A stretch of 64,000 nucleotides of DNA, from positions 202,451-266,450 of the forward strand of contig NZ_NGJN01000006.1 in NCBI RefSeq assembly GCF_002266855.1, in the 5' to 3' direction. The stretch's first letter is position 1. The number at the start of each line of letters is the position of its first letter. Below, one piece after another: positions 18,901-28,523 of this stretch. The position numbers and the translations under genes were made by a program. The notes under the pieces were generated by a model. That model saw only the letters and a program-made list of their open reading frames with translations. It was not told the DNA's origin and made no database searches. The DNA comes from Winogradskyella aurantia. Its GTDB lineage: Bacteria > Bacteroidota > Bacteroidia > Flavobacteriales > Flavobacteriaceae.

Positions 18901-20010
18901 ATGAGTAAGAAGTTAGCCTTAAATTTACTAGTAGCAGGAGCCTTATTTACCTCTTGTTCAAACGATGATGGTATTCCAGTAGAACCAACATTAGATATTC
19001 CAAATGAATACATTTCTATGGATTTTGATGCCAATGTTGTAGCTGAAAACACAGTCATTAACCAGTTGACAGAACTGACTTCTGCACTAAACGATGCAGA
19101 AGCTAATGCGCAAACCTCAACCGTAGGACCGATTGATTACCCTACATCGTTATCTGCAGTAACGTTACCAAATTATAGAACTTTAGTAACCGATTGGTTA
19201 ACAGAATTGGTGAGTTCAGCAAATTCAGCTGATGGATTCCAAAATCCAGGATTTGGCAATATGCCGGCAATGAATCAAGAGGGAGGTCTTTTGGGGACGC
19301 GTTTATTAGATGAGTATGGTTTGGAATTAGAGCAAATGATAGAGAAAGGTACTTTTGGTGCTGCTTTATATAATCATGCCCTAACAATTATCAATGGCGA
19401 CCTTACAGATCCAGGAGTTATTGATAAATTAGTGGAAATCCATGGTACAGATATCGCTTTTAATCCATCTGAGACTACAGCTGCTGCAACTTATTCGAGA
19501 AGACGCTCTAATTTAGAGAATCAAACGGGCTTTTTCTATAACATCAAATCTAATTTAATCACGGCTAAAGCCGCCATACAAGCTGGAAGCGAATTTAATG
19601 ATGTAAGAGACCAAGCGCTTGCAGATTATTTAAAGAATTGGGAACAGTCAAACTTTGCAACGGTAATATTTTATTGTAATGCAACAAAAGATCAATTGAC
19701 CGCCGCTTTTGCCTTGGCAGACGGTCCAGATAAAGAAATTGCACTTGGAAACGCGATGCATGCGTACGCTGAAGGTGTTGCCTTTGCACACGGATTTAAA
19801 GGCCTATCAAACAAGATAATCACAGATGCTGAAATCGATAGTGTGTTGGAGAAATTGTTAGCAATTGAAGGGCAAAACCCACAGAGTCACAGATTTTTAA
19901 ATGAGATAGAGTTATTTGCCAATTTAGATGCTGTTATTGACGATTTACAAGATATCTACGGTTTCACAGATGCCGAGGTCACTAGCTTCTTCGTAAACAA
20001 TAATCCTTAA
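18901..20010 (+). CDS. DUF4856 domain lipoprotein
   Basis: A 369-residue predicted lipoprotein: short signal peptide with lipobox FTSCS (Cys near position 19). It matches what I recall of DUF4856 proteins, which in Bacteroidota commonly neighbour imelysin and TonB-receptor genes. Conserved-looking segments are ANAMHAYAEGVAF-like (GNAMHAYAEGVAFAHGF, about 280-296), NPQSHRFLNEIE and the repeated small-residue helices around 200-250. The biochemical function is unknown. It is the first gene of a same-strand run with the imelysin-like gene (74-base gap), the HTTM gene and the TonB receptor, so a role in metal or cofactor acquisition at the cell surface is inferred. Confidence 0.82.
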   Translation: MSKKLALNLLVAGALFTSCSNDDGIPVEPTLDIPNEYISMDFDANVVAENTVINQLTELTSALNDAEANAQTSTVGPIDYPTSLSAVTLPNYRTLVTDWLTELVSSANSADGFQNPGFGNMPAMNQEGGLLGTRLLDEYGLELEQMIEKGTFGAALYNHALTIINGDLTDPGVIDKLVEIHGTDIAFNPSETTAAATYSRRRSNLENQTGFFYNIKSNLITAKAAIQAGSEFNDVRDQALADYLKNWEQSNFATVIFYCNATKDQLTAAFALADGPDKEIALGNAMHAYAEGVAFAHGFKGLSNKIITDAEIDSVLEKLLAIEGQNPQSHRFLNEIELFANLDAVIDDLQDIYGFTDAEVTSFFVNNNP

Positions 20011-20084
20011 TATTTAATAAAAGGCACAAAATTTTACAGAAAATTGCCTTGCAATGATTTTCTGTTAGAATAAAAAAAGAAAAA

Positions 20085-21215
20085 ATGATGAGAGCTTTAA
20101 AACTTATTTTTCCATTTATCATGCTCTGTTGTGTTGCGATGTACAGCTGTAGTGATGAAGATTCCGACAATGGCGTAAATGTTGATAACTTTGATAGGCA
20201 GGTGATGTTGTTCAATTGGGCAGATGCCATAATTATTCCAGCTTATCAAGATTTTAATACGAAAGTGAATTCTTTAAAAGAGGCTTCCGATACTTTTGAG
20301 GCCTCACCAAATTCTGCCAATTTTAATGTACTTCGCCAAAGGTGGGAAGATGCCTACATCACATGGCAAAATGTTTCAATGTTCAATATTGGACCAGCCC
20401 AATCTAACTTTCTAAGAAGTTTTCTTAATATTTATCCGACAAATACGGTGAATATTGATGCGAACATTAATTCTGGTAACTACGCCTTACAAGACATAAA
20501 TAGCAATGACGAACAAGGCTTTCCAGCTTTAGATTACTTACTTTATGGTTTAGCCGAAACAGATAGCGATATACTTCAGTTTTATACAACAAATGCAAAT
20601 GCGGATAATTATTTGACGTATTTAACCGATGTTGTAAATCGTATTGATGTATTAACGAATGAAGTGGTTTCTGAATGGGAAGGAGACTACAGGGCAACCT
20701 TTGTAAACAATAGTGGCAACTCGGCAAATAGCTCAACAAATGTGCTAGTGAACGAATACATGAAATATTATGAAGTTTTTTTTAGAAATGGTAAAATAGG
20801 AACACCGGCAGGTGTATTTTCTGCAGGTATGCAAATACCAGAAAATGTAGAGGCATTTTATAAAAAAGATTTATCTAAAACGCTTTGTCTTGCAGCATTA
20901 GATGCCTTACAGAATTTTTTTAGGGGAAGCAGATATAACCAAACCTCCACTATTGAAAGTTTAGAGAGCTATTTAGATTTCTTGAACACTATGAAAAACG
21001 GTGAAGATTTATCATTACTCATCAACAATCAGTTTGATACTTCACGAGTATTGATTTCTGTACTCGATGATAATTTTTATCAGCAAATTAATTCCGATAA
21101 TACAGCCATGCTTGAAGCTTTTGAAGCGCTTCAAGATAATGTGGTGTTTTTGAAATCAGATATGATGTCCGCTTTAAATATTAACATCGCGTTTGAAAGC
21201 AACGACGGAGATTAG
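20085..21215 (+). CDS. Imelysin-family lipoprotein
   Basis: Imelysin-like proteins are periplasmic or surface two-helical-bundle proteins linked to iron uptake. This one has 376 residues with a lipobox ending at C22 (AMYSCSD). N-terminal helices (WADAIIIPAYQDF, RQRWEDAYITWQ) and the C-terminal ALDALQNFFRG fit the fold. The family signature GxHxxE is here G145-F-P147-A-L-D150, so the histidine and glutamate are Pro and Asp. That may be a Bacteroidota subtype rather than a defect. The gene is 3 bases upstream of the HTTM gene, implying coupled expression. Confidence 0.88.
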   Translation: MMRALKLIFPFIMLCCVAMYSCSDEDSDNGVNVDNFDRQVMLFNWADAIIIPAYQDFNTKVNSLKEASDTFEASPNSANFNVLRQRWEDAYITWQNVSMFNIGPAQSNFLRSFLNIYPTNTVNIDANINSGNYALQDINSNDEQGFPALDYLLYGLAETDSDILQFYTTNANADNYLTYLTDVVNRIDVLTNEVVSEWEGDYRATFVNNSGNSANSSTNVLVNEYMKYYEVFFRNGKIGTPAGVFSAGMQIPENVEAFYKKDLSKTLCLAALDALQNFFRGSRYNQTSTIESLESYLDFLNTMKNGEDLSLLINNQFDTSRVLISVLDDNFYQQINSDNTAMLEAFEALQDNVVFLKSDMMSALNINIAFESNDGD

Positions 21216-21218
21216 GCT

Positions 21219-22580
21219 GTGTTCAATTCAATAACGACATATTTAAAACATCCTGTAAAGGCCGCTCCACTGGCGGTCTTTCGAATTTTATTTGGTGGTT
21301 TAATGTTATTTTCTACCCTTAGGTTTCTATCTCAGAACTGGGTAGAGACCTATTATATCTACCCTACTGTCCATTTTAAATATTTTGGTTTTGAGTTTGT
21401 TAGAGACTTTGGAGAATACACATACATCCTTTATGCTATTACATTATTGGCGTCAGTTGGAATACTATTAGGCTATAAATACAGATTGAGCACTGTATTA
21501 CTTTTCTTAAGTTTTACGTATTGTGAACTCATCGATAAGACCTATTACCTTAATCATTATTATTTTGTCAGTATCATTGGGTTTTTACTCATTTTTTTGC
21601 CGGCGAATGCTTATTTTTCTATGGATGCCAAACGACATCCTAAAATTGCATTTACACATATTCCTCGCTACAACATATTTGTCATCCAATTGATGCTGTG
21701 TATTGTTTATTTCTATGCAGGTTTGGCCAAGCTAAATTCTGATTGGTTACTTAGGGCTATGCCTTTGCAGATATGGTTACCATCACTTTACGATTTACCA
21801 GTTCTTGGAGACTTGTTTCAAAAACAATGGATGCACTATGTGATGAGCTGGAGTGGTATGCTTTATGATCTATCCATTCCTTTTCTATTGTTTTCTAAAC
21901 GAACACGGTTATTCGCTTTTTTGTTAGTTGTGGTATTTCACGTTTTAACGCGTGTTCTTTTTCCCATTGGTATTTTTCCATATGTCATGATTTTGTCGAC
22001 CTTAATATTTTTTAATGCCACACTACACGAAAAAATCATATCAGGTTTGAGTCGGCTATTTAAAATAAAGGACAGCTCAAGAATAAAAAGGCTGAGGTGG
22101 GTTCCAAATTTAAGAAACCAATCAATAGCTTTGCTTTTTATCTTTTTTTTTGCCTTTCAGCTCATTTTTCCCTTCAGGTATCTCCTCTATCCTGACGAAT
22201 TGTTTTGGACGGAAGAGGGCTATCGCTATTCATGGCGTGTTATGTTGATGGAAAAAGGGGGATATGTACAATATAAAATTGTAGATCCTGAAACTAAAAA
22301 TTGGTTTTATGTCAACCATCATGAGTTTTTAACTGACTATCAAGAAAAACAATTGCGCACGCAGGCCGACTTTATTTTAGAATTCGCTCATTTTTTAGAA
22401 GGCCATTTTAGAACTAAGGGTATTAAAAACCCTGAAGTGTACGTAGATAGTTTCATTTCCTTAAACGGACGTTTAAGCCAGAGATTCATTGACCCTAATA
22501 TTGATTTAACCAAAATAAAAGACAGTTGGAAGCACAAAGATTGGATTCTTCCTTTCAACGATACTATTTATGGATTTTAA
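21219..22580 (+). CDS. HTTM / vitamin K-dependent gamma-carboxylase-like membrane protein
   Basis: A 453-residue protein with about six to eight TM segments in its first 280 residues and a soluble C-terminal part (about 330-453). The TM part resembles human gamma-glutamyl carboxylase (GGCX): PLAVFRILFGGLML, GYKYRLS, IDKTYYLNHYYF, YFYAGLAKLNSDW and FPIGIFPYVM all have GGCX counterparts. K107 in IDKTYY aligns with the GGCX catalytic base Lys218. It starts at GTG 21219, 3 bases after the imelysin gene, and overlaps the TonB receptor by 11 bases. The substrate is unknown; epoxidation or carboxylation chemistry is possible but inferred. Confidence 0.87.
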   Translation: MFNSITTYLKHPVKAAPLAVFRILFGGLMLFSTLRFLSQNWVETYYIYPTVHFKYFGFEFVRDFGEYTYILYAITLLASVGILLGYKYRLSTVLLFLSFTYCELIDKTYYLNHYYFVSIIGFLLIFLPANAYFSMDAKRHPKIAFTHIPRYNIFVIQLMLCIVYFYAGLAKLNSDWLLRAMPLQIWLPSLYDLPVLGDLFQKQWMHYVMSWSGMLYDLSIPFLLFSKRTRLFAFLLVVVFHVLTRVLFPIGIFPYVMILSTLIFFNATLHEKIISGLSRLFKIKDSSRIKRLRWVPNLRNQSIALLFIFFFAFQLIFPFRYLLYPDELFWTEEGYRYSWRVMLMEKGGYVQYKIVDPETKNWFYVNHHEFLTDYQEKQLRTQADFILEFAHFLEGHFRTKGIKNPEVYVDSFISLNGRLSQRFIDPNIDLTKIKDSWKHKDWILPFNDTIYGF

Positions 22581-25050
22581 AAGATTACTTATATGCATAT
22601 TATGTGTAATTAGCACTTTAGCTCATGCACAATATAAATTATCAGGTACGGTTTTGGACGAAACTTCTGAAGCGCCTATTCCTTATATCCAAATATTTGA
22701 TACTACCTCTGGAAAAGACACTACTAGCGGAAAAAATGGCATTTTTCAATTAGAAAATTTGAAGCCTGGCTTCCATACGCTTGTATTCTATAATGACGAT
22801 TATGCTTGGTATGAGAGAACCATTGAAGTTAATGAAGACAAAATAATTACCGTAAAAGTAAAAAAATCCAATAGCCTATCGGAAGTTGTGATTCAAGCTA
22901 AGCGAAGAGCTATATTCGACCTAAAACGCGCTAAGGATGTTGAAGGTACCACCATATATGCTGGTAAAAAGAATGAGGTTATTTTAGTAGACCAAATCGT
23001 TGGTAATAAAAGTAACAGTAATGCACGACAGATATTTGCTCAAGTGGTTGGACTTAATATTTACGAAAGTACTAATAGCGGTTTACAACTTTCTATTGGC
23101 GGTAGAGGATTAGATCCTAATCGATCGTCTAATTTCAACACAAGGCAAAACGGATATGACATTAGTGCAGATGTTTTGGGTTATCCTGAAAGCTATTACA
23201 CGCCGCCTGTAGAGGCTTTAGAAGAAATTCAGGTTTTACGCGGTGCCGCATCATTACAATATGGAACACAGTTTGGTGGTTTGTTGAATTTCAAATTAAG
23301 AGCGCCATCCCAAAGACCACTCGAGATTGTAACGCGCCAGAGCTGGGATACTAATTCTGGTTTTTCAACATTTAATAGTTTTAGCGGTACCAACGGAAAA
23401 TTTAGCCATTATACTTATGTGTCTTATAAAAATAATCTAGACCAAGCACCTAGACCTAACATGAGTTTAGAAGCATTTAATGCGTTCACAAATCTAAACT
23501 ATAAGCTTTCTGACAAAACATCTATTGGTATAGAATACACGCATTTAAGTTATACAGCGCAACAACCAGGGGGTCTCACTGATTTTCAGTTTTACCGAGA
23601 TCCAGACTTTAGCAATAGAACCAGAAATTGGTTTAAGGTTAATTGGAACCTCCTTACCGCTAAGCTAAACCATAAATTTTCCGAAGATGACGAATTTAAT
23701 GCCATATTATGGGGAATGAACTCATCGCGCAGTGCTATTGGTTTCAGAACAAATCGTGTATCTCAGGAGGATGATTTAGATGAACCACGAGACTTACAGG
23801 TTGGAAATTTTCGTAATTGGGGTGCGGAATTACGCTACTTAAAAAACTATGCCATTGGCACTAAAAATTCTACGTTGCTGGTAGGTAGTAAGTATTACCA
23901 AGCTTTTAATGAAGAACGTCAAGGCCCTGGCACAAATGGTAATGATCCTAATTTTAATTTTATTGATTATGATATTGAAGACTTACCGACCGAGTTAAGA
24001 CAGTCTGATTTTGACTTTCCTAATCTAAATGTAGCTCTCTTTGCTGAAAATATTTTTTACCTATCCGATAAATTCTCATTGACACCGGGTATTCGTTTTG
24101 AATATATAAAAACGGAAAGTGAAGGGACTTTCCGTGCAGTAAATCGAGATTTAGCAGGTAATCCCATATTAGATTCAACATTTGAGGATAACAGAACTCG
24201 CGAACGTAATATTTTACTTTTAGGTATAGGCGCTGGCTTTAAACCAACTGAAAATTTAGAGGTGTACGGTAATTTTTCACAGAATTATCGTTCGGTGACC
24301 TTTAGTGACATTCGTATAATTAATCCAGCACTTCAAGTCGACCCAAATATTAAAGATGAAAGTGGATTTACGGCAGATTTAGGTATTAGAGGGCGTTACA
24401 AAAACGTGTTGTCTTATGACGCCAATGTATTCGGTTTACTCTACCGAGATAAAATTGATGAAGTATTGCGTACATCTACGCGGATAAATGCTTTTGGTGA
24501 GGAAGTAGAAGATGGACAAATTGTTAGATTTAGAGGAAATATAGGTACTGCATTTACCTACGGTTTTGAGAGTTTATTGGACTGGAATTTAAGGGAAACC
24601 TTTTTTGAAAATAAAGCTGAATATCGCTTTAATTATTATATCAATTTAGCATTGATTCAGTCAGAATTCACAGCGTCTGAAGTTCCAGGTGTTGAAGGTA
24701 ACGAATTACCTTTTGTACCCAATATCAATTTAAGAACAGGTTTTAAAATGGGTTATAGAAACATTTTGGTAGATTTACAATATTCATATTTATCTAGACA
24801 ATATACAGATGCTTCAAATGCGCCACAAGATACAGATGACAATGTCAGCGGTATTATAGGGGCCATTCCAGCATATTCTGTTTTTGATTTATCATTATCA
24901 TACCGTTATAGAAAATGGACCCTAGAAACAGGAATAAATAATTTCCTAGATACCCAATATTTTACCCAACGTGCCACTGGGTACCCCGGTCCAGGCATCA
25001 TTCCTGCTTTGCCTAGAAGTTATTATATGACCTTGCAATTCAAAATTTAA
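22570..25050 (+). CDS. TonB-dependent outer-membrane receptor (FecA-like)
   Basis: An 826-residue outer-membrane active transporter. After a signal peptide (about 1-21, ending AHAQ) comes a carboxypeptidase-D regulatory-like domain (about 22-95), then a plug (about 115-250) with ALEEIQVLRGAASLQYGTQFGG, and a beta-barrel to the C-terminal aromatic LQFKI. The plug and PGLTDFQFYRDP-like segment resemble Fe(III)-dicitrate/siderophore receptors. It is the last gene of the four-gene operon and overlaps the HTTM stop by 11 bases. An iron chelate or another metal complex is the likely ligand given imelysin linkage (inference). Confidence 0.92.
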   Translation: MDFKRLLICILCVISTLAHAQYKLSGTVLDETSEAPIPYIQIFDTTSGKDTTSGKNGIFQLENLKPGFHTLVFYNDDYAWYERTIEVNEDKIITVKVKKSNSLSEVVIQAKRRAIFDLKRAKDVEGTTIYAGKKNEVILVDQIVGNKSNSNARQIFAQVVGLNIYESTNSGLQLSIGGRGLDPNRSSNFNTRQNGYDISADVLGYPESYYTPPVEALEEIQVLRGAASLQYGTQFGGLLNFKLRAPSQRPLEIVTRQSWDTNSGFSTFNSFSGTNGKFSHYTYVSYKNNLDQAPRPNMSLEAFNAFTNLNYKLSDKTSIGIEYTHLSYTAQQPGGLTDFQFYRDPDFSNRTRNWFKVNWNLLTAKLNHKFSEDDEFNAILWGMNSSRSAIGFRTNRVSQEDDLDEPRDLQVGNFRNWGAELRYLKNYAIGTKNSTLLVGSKYYQAFNEERQGPGTNGNDPNFNFIDYDIEDLPTELRQSDFDFPNLNVALFAENIFYLSDKFSLTPGIRFEYIKTESEGTFRAVNRDLAGNPILDSTFEDNRTRERNILLLGIGAGFKPTENLEVYGNFSQNYRSVTFSDIRIINPALQVDPNIKDESGFTADLGIRGRYKNVLSYDANVFGLLYRDKIDEVLRTSTRINAFGEEVEDGQIVRFRGNIGTAFTYGFESLLDWNLRETFFENKAEYRFNYYINLALIQSEFTASEVPGVEGNELPFVPNINLRTGFKMGYRNILVDLQYSYLSRQYTDASNAPQDTDDNVSGIIGAIPAYSVFDLSLSYRYRKWTLETGINNFLDTQYFTQRATGYPGPGIIPALPRSYYMTLQFKI

Positions 25051-25251
25051 CCAAGCGTGGTATCTTATTATCAATTGATTTGTTAGGCCTACTTTCCTTA
25101 GGATTAAATATAGTTAAGGTTTTTCATTATTGATAAAATTATATTTTTAATTAAAGATTTTCATATTAGATATGGACCATCAGTAGGGACCATTGAAAAT
25201 CATTGGGAATTATTTAGCGTTTCAGAATAAATTTTAATGCAAAAAAAACCT

Positions 25252-25259
25252 TAGATTTG
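25252..25259 (+). promoter_or_regulatory. Candidate -7 element for guaB
   Basis: TAGATTTG fits TAnnTTTG, 23 bases upstream of the guaB ATG. The expected -33 position has no clean TTG. Confidence 0.35.
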
Positions 25260-25282
25260 CACGCAATTATATCTTAATTGCC

Positions 25283-26755
25283 ATGATAGCACATCAAAAT
25301 AAAATCTTAGGTGAAGGTCTTACCTATGATGACGTCCTTTTAGTTCCAGCGTATTCAGAAGTACTACCGCGCGAGGTAAATATCCAAACTAAATTCACTA
25401 GAAATATCACTATTAATATTCCAGTAGTTTCGGCTGCTATGGATACGGTTACGGAGAGTAAAATGGCCATAGCTATGGCTCGTGAAGGAGGTATAGGTGT
25501 ATTGCACAAGAACATGACCATAGCTCAGCAAGCCGCTAAGGTGCGTAAGGTAAAGCGCGCAGAAAGTGGCATGATTATAGACCCTGTAACTTTAACATTA
25601 AATGCTACTGTTCTCGATGCTAATAATGCGATGAGAGAGCACAGTATCGGTGGTATCCCGATTGTGGACGATAGCGGTATATTAAAAGGAATTGTTACCA
25701 ATAGAGATTTGCGTTTTGAACACGATGAGAAAAGACCTATCGTTGAGGTAATGACCGGAAGTGATTTAGTCACCGCACCTGCAGGAACATCTCTAAAAGA
25801 TGCTGAAGCTATTTTGCAAAAACATAAGATTGAAAAACTACTCATTGTAGACAAGGATTATAAATTAGTAGGACTTATTACTTTTAGGGATATCACTAAG
25901 GTAACCCAAAAGCCTTTAGCGAATAAGGATACCTATGGCCGTCTGCGCGTTGCCGCAGCTGTCGGAGTTACCTTCGATGTAATTGAAAGGGTAGAAGCTT
26001 TGGTTAATGCCGGGGTTGACGCCGTAGTTATCGACACAGCTCATGGACATACTAAAGGAGTAGTCGATGTTCTTAAAAGTGTAAAACATAAATTTCCAAA
26101 GTTAGACGTTATTGTGGGTAATATTGCCACGGCTGAAGCAGCTAAGTATTTAGTAGAAGCTGGTGCAGACGCTGTTAAAGTGGGTATTGGTCCAGGGTCA
26201 ATTTGTACAACACGTGTGGTAGCTGGTGTAGGTTTTCCTCAATTCTCGGCTGTTCTTGAAGTAGCTAACGCCATTAAGGGAACAGGTGTACCTGTAATTG
26301 CAGATGGAGGTATTCGTTATACAGGGGATATCCCAAAATCTATAGCTGCTGGAGCTGATACGGTAATGTTAGGCTCTTTATTGGCAGGAACAAAGGAAAG
26401 TCCGGGTGAAACTATTATATACGAAGGCCGCAAATTTAAATCGTATCGTGGTATGGGTTCTGTTGAAGCTATGAAAGAAGGAAGTAAAGACCGTTATTTC
26501 CAAGACGTTGAGGATGATATTAAAAAATTGGTCCCCGAAGGCATCGTAGGTAGGGTCCCATATAAAGGCGAGCTCTACGAAAGTATCCATCAGTTTGTAG
26601 GTGGCTTAAAAGCCGGCATGGGGTATTGTGGCGCTAAAGACATTGCAACTCTAAAAGAATCTGGACGCTTTATAAAAATCACCTCAAGTGGAATTAATGA
26701 AAGTCATCCACACGATGTTACAATCACCAAGGAAGCTCCAAATTATTCGAGATAG
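25283..26755 (+). CDS. guaB: IMP dehydrogenase
   Basis: Rate-limiting step of guanine nucleotide synthesis: IMP + NAD+ to XMP. The 490-residue protein is full length, with the catalytic TIM barrel split by two CBS domains (about 95-205). The active-site cysteine is C308 in GPGSICTTR. Other landmarks are [25 protein letters not shown], the phosphate-binding [12 protein letters not shown] and the flap region [11 protein letters not shown] small membrane-protein gene follows 2 bases after its stop. Confidence 0.97.
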   Translation: MIAHQNKILGEGLTYDDVLLVPAYSEVLPREVNIQTKFTRNITINIPVVSAAMDTVTESKMAIAMAREGGIGVLHKNMTIAQQAAKVRKVKRAESGMIIDPVTLTLNATVLDANNAMREHSIGGIPIVDDSGILKGIVTNRDLRFEHDEKRPIVEVMTGSDLVTAPAGTSLKDAEAILQKHKIEKLLIVDKDYKLVGLITFRDITKVTQKPLANKDTYGRLRVAAAVGVTFDVIERVEALVNAGVDAVVIDTAHGHTKGVVDVLKSVKHKFPKLDVIVGNIATAEAAKYLVEAGADAVKVGIGPGSICTTRVVAGVGFPQFSAVLEVANAIKGTGVPVIADGGIRYTGDIPKSIAAGADTVMLGSLLAGTKESPGETIIYEGRKFKSYRGMGSVEAMKEGSKDRYFQDVEDDIKKLVPEGIVGRVPYKGELYESIHQFVGGLKAGMGYCGAKDIATLKESGRFIKITSSGINESHPHDVTITKEAPNYSR

Positions 26756-26757
26756 CA

Positions 26758-26955
26758 ATGCAAATGACTAAGCCAAATAAATTGATTCTGTTAGCTGCAG
26801 CTCTGATAATAGCCAGTATTGTAGTTGTATTGTATAATGACTTACAATATAACGTATGGGCTTTTGTCTTAAAAATATCAGGACTTTCTGTATTTATGTA
26901 CGCACTCTATCTCCAGGCCAAACAAAAGAAAGATAAAAAAGAGGACTTGTCATAG
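26758..26955 (+). CDS. Small two-helix membrane protein of unknown function
   Basis: A 65-residue protein with two predicted TM helices (about 8-25 and 31-50) and a lysine-rich tail (KQKKDKKED). No family is recognised. It starts 2 bases after the guaB stop (a second ATG is at 26764), so it is probably translated from the guaB message. Its function is unknown. Confidence 0.65.
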   Translation: MQMTKPNKLILLAAALIIASIVVVLYNDLQYNVWAFVLKISGLSVFMYALYLQAKQKKDKKEDLS

Positions 26956-27029
26956 AATAGTCCGCCATAAGTGGGTACGTTAACGCATTTTTAGCATTTT
27001 GATTTAGGACTTAATGCTTTAATTCCTTG

Positions 27030-27037
27030 TATCTTTG
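27030..27037 (+). promoter_or_regulatory. Candidate -7 element for the crtD-cruF-crtY operon
   Basis: TATCTTTG matches the -7 consensus 7 bases before the crtD ATG, implying a very short leader. No -33 element at the standard spacing was found, so activation by a regulator is possible. Confidence 0.4.
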
Positions 27038-27044
27038 TTTTGAA

Positions 27045-28523
27045 ATGAAACAACAAAAAGTTATTGTTATTGGTGCAGGAATCTCCGGTCTAGCAACGTC
27101 TATTCGATTAAGGTCACAAGGCTATGATGTTTCAGTGTTTGAGGCCAATTCCTATCCCGGTGGTAAGCTAACCGCATTTTCAGCTGAAGGCTATCGTTTT
27201 GATATGGGACCATCACTCTTTACGATGCCACAGTTTGTGGAGGAATTGTTTAAAGTAGCTGACAAACCGATAAGCGATTACTTTGAGTACAAAAAGAAGG
27301 AAGTGGTCTGCAATTACTTCTATGAAGATGGCACTACCTTTTCAGCCTTAGCAGACGAGGAAAAATTTGCGGAACAGGCTGCAAAAACATTTGAGGTAGA
27401 TGAAGCTACGGTCCTAAACTACCTGCATAGAAGTAAATCTAAGTACGACCTTACTGCTTCTCTTTTTCTGGAGAAATCCTTGCATAAAACGAGTACCTAC
27501 CTTTCAAAGGACACATTAAAAGCTATTTTTAACATCAATAGCTTAGACCTCAATACCACCTTGTCCAATTATAATGCTAAGGTATTTAAGGATGAGCGTT
27601 TACAGCAATTTTATAATCGTTTTGCCACTTATAATGGGTCATCACCGTACCAAACACCGGGCATAATGTCCATGATACCTCACTTAGAGCAATATTTCGG
27701 AACCTATATTCCGAAGGGTGGTATGCACCAAATTAGTATGAGTCTTTACACATTGGCCCAAGATATCGGCGTAAAATTTCACCTTAATACTAATGTCGAT
27801 GAAATCTTAGTAGAGAAATCAAAAGCGGCTGGCATTATAGCAAATGGGAAACACATTTATGCTGATATTGTAGTATCTAATTCGGATGTGGTACCAACCT
27901 ACAGAAGGCTTTTGAAAGGCCATAAGGCACCAGAGCGTATCTTGAAACAGCCACGAAGTAGTTCCGCCTTAATTTTTTATTGGGGTATTACCAGAGAGTT
28001 TCCAGAGCTTGATTTGCATAATATCTTTTTCTCAAAGGACTACGAGACAGAGTTTGATTATATCTTTAATAAAAAAGAGGTGCATCACGACCCCACAGTC
28101 TACATCAATATTACATCGAAGGATGTACCCAAAGATGCTCCAGATGGTTGCGAGAATTGGTTTACTATGATAAATGTACCAAGCAACACAGGTCAAGATT
28201 GGGGTAGTATTATAAAAGCGGCAAGGCAAAACATAATTACTAAGGTAAGCCGATTACTTAATGAAGATATCTCCAAACTTATCACATATGAAGCTGTTTT
28301 AGATCCAAAAAGTATAGAATCTAAAACCCAGAGTTATCAAGGGGCTTTATACGGTGCATCCAGCAATAATAAATACGCAGCCTTTCTTAGGCATCCTAAT
28401 TTTAAACAAAGTATTAAAAACTTATATTTCTGTGGTGGAAGTGTACATCCGGGTGGTGGTATTCCTTTATGTTTGTTGTCAGGTAAAATTGTTTCAGAAC
28501 TTATACAAAAAGCCAACCAATAG
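27045..28523 (+). CDS. crtD: 1-hydroxycarotenoid 3,4-desaturase (CrtI/CrtD family)
   Basis: A FAD-dependent carotenoid desaturase of 492 residues. The dinucleotide-binding motif VIVIGAGISGLATSIRLRSQGYDV opens the protein, and the C-terminal CrtI signature NLYFCGGSVHPGGGIPLCLLSGK closes it. CrtD rather than CrtI is proposed because the gene lies directly before cruF, whose 1-hydroxy product is the CrtD substrate, and because a second CrtI paralogue sits in the other carotenoid block. ATG 27045 is chosen; a TTG at 27027 adds six residues but overlaps the promoter-like TATCTTTG. The stop overlaps the cruF GTG by one base. Confidence 0.85.
   Translation: MKQQKVIVIGAGISGLATSIRLRSQGYDVSVFEANSYPGGKLTAFSAEGYRFDMGPSLFTMPQFVEELFKVADKPISDYFEYKKKEVVCNYFYEDGTTFSALADEEKFAEQAAKTFEVDEATVLNYLHRSKSKYDLTASLFLEKSLHKTSTYLSKDTLKAIFNINSLDLNTTLSNYNAKVFKDERLQQFYNRFATYNGSSPYQTPGIMSMIPHLEQYFGTYIPKGGMHQISMSLYTLAQDIGVKFHLNTNVDEILVEKSKAAGIIANGKHIYADIVVSNSDVVPTYRRLLKGHKAPERILKQPRSSSALIFYWGITREFPELDLHNIFFSKDYETEFDYIFNKKEVHHDPTVYINITSKDVPKDAPDGCENWFTMINVPSNTGQDWGSIIKAARQNIITKVSRLLNEDISKLITYEAVLDPKSIESKTQSYQGALYGASSNNKYAAFLRHPNFKQSIKNLYFCGGSVHPGGGIPLCLLSGKIVSELIQKANQ

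Noticed and set aside
26977..26984. CGTTAACG palindrome upstream of crtD as a shared operator with the other crt operon
   Set aside because: It differs from TGTTTAAACA near carH, and short AT-rich palindromes are expected by chance.
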